Shown here: positions 57,945 to 64,000 of the stretch, piece by piece
How positions within the stretch are numbered: position 1 is the first letter of the stretch
Layout of the letters: each line of letters starts with the position of its first letter
Assembly: GCA_964030785.1 (NCBI GenBank)
Contig: OZ034972.1
Location: forward strand, 17,831,683-17,895,682
From: Siderastrea siderea
Taxonomy: Eukaryota; Cnidaria; Anthozoa; Scleractinia; Rhizangiidae
Direction: 5' to 3'
DNA: 64,000 nt
Position numbers and translations under genes: made by a program
Notes under the pieces: generated by a model
Seen by the model: the letters and a program-made list of their open reading frames with translations, nothing else
What the model was told of the DNA's origin: nothing
Databases searched by the model: none

Positions 57945-60900
57945 GCCCGCAGTGCGTGCAGAACCGACGAAGTGTTGGTTCGTCTCGAAAAGAAAGTAAG
58001 CGAGGCGTGCGTGACTGCAGGTTCAATAACATTCAAGCATCTGTAACAGCAAGTTGCAGTAAAAGTGTGTAACTGTAACTAACGCTGAAATTTGACCAAC
58101 TGAAAAGGCGACCAATACCCTGGAAAGGAGGTCAACTGAATTATTCACCCTCTCTTCACCAAACATAGCTCCACAGACTATGCCCATGACCTCATGCATT
58201 CTTCACTCAAGATCATTTTTCGCTGCCTTTGGGTCGGTCATCCTCAAAACCCTGAACAAAAAAGCCATCACAATTCTCAATACAAACGCATTTCAAAAAA
58301 ATGGGCGATAAATTTCCCAATATAAAAGTAACCACATCTTCACGATTGATCAGTATGGGCACCGTAACAGCCCAAAAGAATTGAACTTTTCCCCACACCT
58401 GGGAACCACGCTTTGTGCACAGTTTCCTTTAATCATGTCTAGGGCTCCTTAAGCAAAATTGTGAATGCAAATACGAAATAAATCATTGCTATGCTCTATC
58501 GTACAGGTTACAAGAAAGCGCATTATAGGCATTTACCAGTCGTTTTGACCCAGTCCACCCTCGATAAATGTTTTTACTTGGTTCAACGTGCTTACTGGCG
58601 TAACGAAAATTGTGACAGTATTTTGCCCTTTGCGTTACCGAATGACGGAAGGTTTAAAATCTGATGACTCAGCTCATCTGTCTTATCGCTTTGAATATCT
58701 AATTTTGTTGAATTAAACTAAAAAATTAAATGTTGATATACATTTGTCCACAACTGACCATGCTTTTACCGAGCGTTGTGAGCAATGTATTTATATACTG
58801 TTGTGAATAGGGCACTATAAAAACATGATTATCGATAAAGACAAACACATCGTCAGAATCTCAACGTGCTAACCGGCGTGACGAAAATTGTGACAGTATT
58901 TTGTCTTTTGCGTTACCGAATGACGTAATGTTTAAAATCTGATGACTCAGCTCATCTGTCTTATCGCTTTGAATATTTTGTTGAATTAAAATTAAAATTT
59001 AAAGATAAATTTTGTCCACAACTGAACATGCCGGTATCAAGAGTTGTAAGCGAAGCATTTATATACTGTTGTGAATATGGCACTATACAAACATGATAAT
59101 CGATCTGGAGAAATTAGAAAAAAAGCGAAGTTGTCGCTTTATCTCAAACACGTTAAAGCATGTCTTATGACGTAATTGTTAAATCTGGTTTCCTCTTCCG
59201 CAGTCAGCAAGTCAGTGTCTCGAACTCTAAATCGAACAAATCGGTTCAAAATCAAAAGTGAAGCAGAAAAATTAAAAAGACTAACTGGTATATCCTTCTG
59301 TGCCGCTTATAGTATACTATCCAAGAAGATCCAGCCTCGTGTCGTAATTCATTTCCCACCTGCCAGCTAGACGTTTTCAAGCATTAAACATAACCACAAC
59401 AACATACACCAGAATTTTCCTTTCATAACCTTTAATGAGAACGATTCTATCCTTACGATGTCTCAGCAACACTTTGGTCCCACCAGCATCAACAGTGCCA
59501 CTGGACTTCACCTCCTGTTATTATGAGTCCTCCTTGCTTTCTTTCACTAGTATTGCACAGATATTTCTGTCCGGTCAAAACCAACACTGCTCGGCAGAAG
59601 TGTCCTTCTATACCTACGATACTTTTTATGTGGACCCTTGTCCTATCGTGCGTGCGTGTGTGTACTAATCGATGGGCTTAACTGCAGAATACGTCATCCC
59701 ATCCCGTGGGCCATAGCGAAATACACACCTTGTGAGCCTTACACGACGTATTTTGACCGACCAAACCAGTCGACGCTCTTGACACGACTGCTCTAACTCG
59801 ACTTCGTCGGTTAAACATAGGCCCGCAATGCGTGCAGAACCGACGAAGTGTTGGTTCGTCTCGAAAAGAAAGCAAGCGAGGCGTGCGTAACTGCAGCTCC
59901 CATAGGATTCAAGTATCTGTAACAGCAAGTTGCAGCAAAAGTGCGTAACTGTAACTAACGCTGAAATTTGACCAACTGAAAAGGCGACCAATACCCTGGA
60001 AAGGAGGTCAACTGAATTATTCACCCTCTCCTCACCAAACATAGCCCCACAGACTACGCAAAATTACCTCATGCATTCTTCACTCAAGACCATTTTTCGC
60101 TGTCTTTTGGTCGGTCTTCCTCAAAACCCTGAGCAAAAAAGCCATCACAATTCTCAAAACAGGCACTTTTAAAAAAATGGGCGATAAATTTCCCAATATA
60201 AAAGTAACCACATCTCTACGATTGGTCAGCATGGGCACCGTAACAGCCCAAAAGAATTGAACTTTTCCCCACGCCTGGGAACCACACTTTGTGCACAGTT
60301 TCCTTTAATCATGTCAAGGGCTCCTTAAGCCAAATTGTGAATGCAAATACGAAATAAATCATTTCTATGCCCTTTCGTACATTGACCTACTCCACCCTCG
60401 ATAAATACTTTTACTTGGCTCAACGTGCCGTGCTAACTGGCGTAACGAAAACTGTGACAGTATTTTGCCCTTTGCGTTACCGTATGACGTAATGTTTAAA
60501 ATCTGATGACTCGGCCCATCTGTCTTATCGCTTTGAATATTTAATTTTGTTGAATTAAACTAAAAAATTAAATGTTGATATACATTTGTCCACAACTGAA
60601 CATGCTTTTACCAAGAGTTGTGAGCAATGTATTTATATACTGTTGTGAATAGGGCACTATAAAAACATGATTATCGATAAAGACAAACACATCGTCAGAA
60701 TCTCAACGTGCTAACCGGCGTGACGAAAATTGTGGCAGCATTTTGTCTTTTGCGTTACCGAATGACGTAATGTTTAAAATCGGATGACTCAGCTCATCTG
60801 TCTTATCGCTTTGAATATTTTGTTGAATTAAAATTTAAATTTAAAGATAAATTTTGTCCACGACTGAACATGCCGTTATCAAGAGTTGTAAGTGAAGCAT

Positions 60901-61679
60901 TTATATACTGTTGTGAATATGGCACTATACAAACATGATTATCGATCTGGAGAAATTAGTAAAAAGCGAAGTCGTCGCTTTATCTCAAACACGTCAAAGT
61001 ATGTCTTATGACGTAATATTTAAATCTGGTTTCCTCTTCCGCAGTCAGCAAGTCAGTGTCTCGAACTCTAAAATCGAACAAATCGGTTCAAAATCAAAAC
61101 TAAAGCAGAAAAATTAAAAAGACTAACTGGTATATCCTTCTGTGCCGCTTATAGTATACTATCCAAGAAGATCCAGCCTCGTGTCGTAATTCATTTCCCA
61201 CCTGCCAATAACCTTTCTTAACGTTGGCAGCTAGACATTTTCAAGTAATAAGCATAACCACAACAACATACACCAGAATTTTCCTTTCATAACCTTTAAT
61301 GAGAACGATTCTATCCTTACGATGTCTCAGCAACACTTTGGTCCCACCAGCATCAACAGTGCCACTGGACTTCACCTCCTGTTATTATCAGTCCTCCTTG
61401 CTTTCTTTCACTAGTATTGCACAGATATTTCTGTCCGGTCAAAACCAATACTGCTCGGCGGAAGTGTCCTTCTATACCTACGATACTTTTTGTGTGGACC
61501 CTTGTCCTATCGTGCGTGCGTGTGTGCACTAATCGATGGGCTTAACTGCAGAATACGTCATCCCATCCCGTGGGCCATAGCGAAATACACACCTTGTGAG
61601 CCTTACACGACGTATTTTGACCGACCAAACCAGTCGACCCTCTTGGCATGACTGCTCTAACTCGACTTCGTCGGTTAAA
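57945..61679. repeat. Tandem duplication, two units of about 1.87 kb
   Basis: Unit 1 is 57945-59820, unit 2 59821-61679. Both start gcccgcartgcgtgcagaac and end ctcgacttcgtcggttaaa. Unit 2 has a 21-bp insertion (near 61207-61227) and lacks about 40 bp found in unit 1 near 58508. Each unit holds an inner duplication of about 255 bp (gtgacagtattttgycyttt, then ctcatctgtcttatcgcttt). A 77-codon frame starting MRTILSLRCLSNTL is kept in both (59435-59668, 61299-61532) with three amino-acid changes; it has no recognised family. Confidence 0.93.
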
Positions 61680-62079
61680 AAGGTATCCTCACTTTGAATA
61701 AACTATCAGCTGCAATGATATGGGAGTTTAGGCTCCACATACTTGGCCCAAAAGATTACTTTCTGTCTCTAATTGAAAAGAGTAGCGTGCGTCCTGAGCA
61801 TTGTTCTGTCTTACTTGCTTGCTCTTCTAGTCCAGGCATAGCTAGCATGCCTGAGAAAATGGTGTCTACACTAACGGAATATGTTGGAATAATAATCAAT
61901 TATTTCACTAGTATTCTTGGACATGAGGTGATAAATAACCAACAAAGCTCTTAGTGCCGAGTTGGATGTTATCATCTCGTAACCAACAAGCGCGAGTAGA
62001 AGAATCGTTTCATTGAATTCTAAACTCATTAACTCTGTCTTAAAAAAGTTCGTTATTGTTCATCGTGGTGAATACAATA
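61680..62079 (+). other. Intron 12 stretch with MITE remnant
   Basis: 61957-62015 (gccgagttggatgttatcat, then gcgcgagtagaagaatcgtt) resembles one side of the MITE at 10407-10522. Nothing else recognised. Confidence 0.45.
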
Positions 62080-62164
62080 ATAATAAAGTGTATATCGTTT
62101 GTCTCACGATGTGACTACTACTCAAGTGACTACATCGTGAGACAAACGATGTACACTTTATTAT
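62080..62164. repeat. 33-bp-arm inverted repeat
   Basis: Left ataataaagtgtatatcgtt plus tgtctcacgatgt; right arm its inverse with one mismatch; loop about 19 bp. Probably a small foldback element about 240 bp before exon 13. Confidence 0.88.
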
Positions 62165-62404
62165 CGTTATCTCTGGTTATCGTTGCCGAATTTTATTTTA
62201 AATTCACAAAACGACCAGCGGCGAAATTTTGAACGCTGTAGCACTTGACGTATTTACTTTACAGAGAAGGTAAAAAGCAGAGTTAGTCACTGATAGATGT
62301 AACCAGTGAGAAAGGTACAAAATTAATACTTGTGATTGGGAATTTAATGTCCTCAACGGAAGCAAGGATTACCTTTACTGTATGTAATTCTCTTTCATTT
62401 TTAG

Positions 62405-62529
62405 GGTGTCCTCACAGAAAACTGGGAGAAAGGCTTACGTCAGTTTTCTCAACTGATCTATAACAAGAAGTTCCTTTTGGTTTTTATTCGGACTTTAGAG
62501 TCTCAAAACACCTTTCAAATGAAAGACAG
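62405..62529 (+). CDS. PLXN: Plexin exon 13: RasGAP-like domain
   Basis: Acceptor TTTAG, donor GTTAGT. Reads [20 protein letters not shown], then [16 protein letters not shown], against the vertebrate VEKGLKLFAQLINNKxFLLxFIRTLExQRxFSMRDR. Joined directly to exon 12 it keeps the usual spacing between HPVL and EKGL. Ends in phase 2 in an Arg codon. Confidence 0.98.
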
Positions 62530-63095
62530 GTTAGTTTCACATGCTGTTGAGTGAGAATGATGGTTGTTATACTGTGTCTTCACTGGTTGAACACTAATGC
62601 CTCACCTCAGTTTGTGCATGTAGCGTAGCGCATTTCCTCTTTACAGTTGAACACTTATCAAACACTCGTTAATAACTGTGATTTTCCAAGAGTTGCAATG
62701 ACAATACAATATTACAGTGGAACCCTCTTTATCTGGCCAGCAGTGGGGCGTGAAATCTGACCGTTTCACTGGAGATTAGATTAAAGGTTTTTTTTACATA
62801 AACTGAGTGTGTGAGCTTTTTATTGGCCAAGATGAAGTGGCTGTAATTCAAGAGTGGCTGTAGGGTGGGGTGCACGGTATCGTTGTTACGGTTTAACGGT
62901 GATAAGCCATGATAAGATGTCATGATAAGATGCCATGATAAGATGTCTCGGTGTTTTTGGACGTCAGTCATTCTCATCCATTGCTACCTTGTCAAATTGT
63001 TTAATGGTAACACTAGCTTCGGACTTGGTGTCTACATGCACGAAGGACGAAATATTTATCTCAAGACATGATTTGTTTGATTTAACTTGCTGCAG
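62530..63095 (+). other. Intron 13 with short GATAAGATG repeats
   Basis: 62900-62947 has four copies of gataag with a catgataagatgtcatgata pattern (unit about 13 bp). 62712-62740 (acagtggaaccctctttatc) is a lone transposon-end-like word. The rest is unassigned. Confidence 0.6.
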
Positions 63096-63155
63096 GTGTA
63101 ATGTTGCATCTCTTTTGATGGTTGCTTTTCAAGCCAAAATGGAATATGCAACAGA
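63096..63155 (+). CDS. PLXN: Plexin exon 14: RasGAP-like domain
   Basis: Acceptor TGCAG, donor GTGAGT. Reads CNVASLLMVAFQAKMEYAT, equal to vertebrate GNVASLIMxxLQxKLEYAT except that the first Gly is Cys here. Ends in phase 2 in a Glu codon. Confidence 0.97.
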
Positions 63156-63375
63156 GTGAGTTCATCTTTCCCAGTAAAGTTAATTTTTTGTGGTGTAGGC
63201 TCTTGCAAATGCTATTTTTTCTATTTTTTAAACTAAAAGTCGGTTGTAAAAAAAATGGCAGTAAAAAAATCTTGTGAGGAAGGTGGTTTGAAGAAGGGGC
63301 GGAGGGCTCTTTTAGCCTGAATATGTTTAACTCTGCTAGTGCAATTAAGAGTGAAAATAGTTTCTGTTTTTCCAG

Positions 63376-63450
63376 AATATTAAAGGACTTGCTCTGTGAG
63401 TTGATACGCAAGTCAGTGGCAAAGAGTCATCCTAAACTGCTACTGCGACG
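63376..63450 (+). CDS. PLXN: Plexin exon 15: RasGAP-like domain with Arg-Arg motif
   Basis: Acceptor TCCAG, donor GTGAGT. Reads [20 protein letters not shown], then LLLRR with the last Arg split by the intron. In vertebrates this LLLRRTES segment is the first of the conserved RasGAP-like motifs; I believe its arginines are those mutated to abolish plexin GAP activity, but residue numbering cannot be checked here. Slightly shorter than the vertebrate form (DKNLESKNHPK). Confidence 0.97.
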
Positions 63451-63530
63451 GTGAGTGCTGTCAGCACTATCTTTTTTCCGACACCTGTTAAAGTGAAACA
63501 GAAATCAACGCACCGTTTTCTCCTCTTTAG

Positions 63531-63597
63531 AACTGAGTCTGTCGCAGAAAAGATGCTCACCAATTGGCTGGCCTTCTGCATGTACAACTTTCTTAAG
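63531..63597 (+). CDS. PLXN: Plexin exon 16: RasGAP-like domain, last in window
   Basis: Acceptor TTTAG after an 80-bp intron, donor GTTGGT. Reads [20 protein letters not shown], then LK. EKMLTNW is one of the most constant plexin words. Ends in phase 0; the next exon, expected to begin near E-CAGEPLF in family terms, is outside the window. Confidence 0.97.
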
Positions 63598-64000
63598 GTT
63601 GGTACATACATGTAGGAATTACATGTGCGATTTTAACGGTTCAAAGTCTTGCTGGCTTTGGACTGGATAAAATTTTTCTTACAGACAACCCCTGGACTGA
63701 AAGTATATCTGCTAATCAAAAGAACCATTAATTTCGGCGAAAACGTATTTTCCCACCATTTTCTTTTATTTTGCGAATGGGATATGAGCTGATAGCTTGA
63801 TAAAAGAATCAAATCAACTAATTGCTCACAACCAGGGCGATAAATTGCTTTGCCACCGTATTTTCAATTGAATGGAGGTTGGGGTATTAAAATAAGAACG
63901 TTAACAATGTCAGTGAAGTATAGATAAGATGCGTGTTTCATGGCATGACACTATTCCGCAATGCTCTATATTCAACTGTTCTTATTCTGTGGTTCTTGCC
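63598..64000 (+). other. Start of the next intron
   Basis: No further plexin exon was recognised to the window end. Confidence 0.6.

Larger units (their letters stand above)
1205..63597 (+). other. PLXN: Plexin gene, internal part (16 exons, both ends outside window)
   Basis: Plexins are single-pass receptors for semaphorins; their cytoplasmic RasGAP-like domain acts on Rap/Ras-type GTPases to change adhesion and cell shape. Sixteen exons joined at GT-AG borders give 2061 nt, exactly 687 codons, with matching phases at all 15 junctions. Domain order: linker before PSI3 (residues 1-31), PSI (32-96), IPT/TIG repeats (97-about 465), transmembrane helix (about 476-497), basic juxtamembrane coiled coil (about 498-531), start of the GAP domain (about 532-687). 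The sema domain, first PSI domains, Rho-binding insert and C-terminal GAP half must lie outside. Cytoplasmic words such as [25 protein letters not shown] and EKMLTNW are plexin hallmarks. A-type versus B-type cannot be settled from this part. Confidence 0.96.

Noticed and set aside
59665..60042. 125-codon minus frame across the junction of the two 1.87-kb units
   Set aside because: It spans the duplication joint, is not kept at the second unit's end, and has no recognisable content.

Overview
This is eukaryotic, almost certainly animal, DNA. The window is the interior of one large, intron-rich plexin gene on the + strand, with both ends of the gene outside the window. Sixteen exons between 1205 and 63597 join through GT-AG introns whose phases all agree. 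They give one open reading of 687 codons: the end of the region before the third PSI domain, a PSI domain, the IPT/TIG repeats, a single transmembrane helix, the juxtamembrane coiled coil and the first half of the cytoplasmic RasGAP-like domain. The coding sequence is complete within the window, with no internal stop or frameshift, so the gene looks functional. The style of the gene and of its repeats suggests a cnidarian, perhaps a stony coral; that is inference from memory of such genomes, not proof.

Only about 3% of the window is coding. Three introns (7945-25534, 28231-47828 and 48298-62404) hold about 51 kb and act as a store of mobile DNA. Intron 5 holds a PIF/Harbinger-like element (11976-13986) with a 3-bp TAA target duplication, a 3.2-kb hAT-like element (15148-18352), several MITEs and microsatellites. 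Intron 10 holds a tandem array of about 1-kb units (29.2-36 kb), itself interrupted by a 669-bp element with a 9-bp duplication. It is followed by a nested transposon complex at 37029-42680 and a dense cluster of five palindromic MITEs at 43.4-45.2 kb. Intron 12 starts with a hAT-like element 65 bp after the splice donor, then has a pogo/Tigger-like element, degenerate tandem repeats, a 90-100-bp minisatellite and a 1.87-kb tandem duplication (57945-61679).

The most striking structure is 37029-42680. An outer element with 9-bp target duplications and about 430-bp inverted arms contains (i) a palindromic MITE, (ii) a second, nearly identical copy of the intron-5 PIF/Harbinger-like element, (iii) inside that, a 931-bp element with its own 3-bp duplication, and (iv) in the right arm a 1352-bp element with a 9-bp duplication. 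The intact copy at 11976-13986 and the uninterrupted left arm act as empty-site controls, so the order of insertion can be read directly. I found no second host gene, no RNA gene and no credible intact transposase; most short open frames are accidental readings of repeats.
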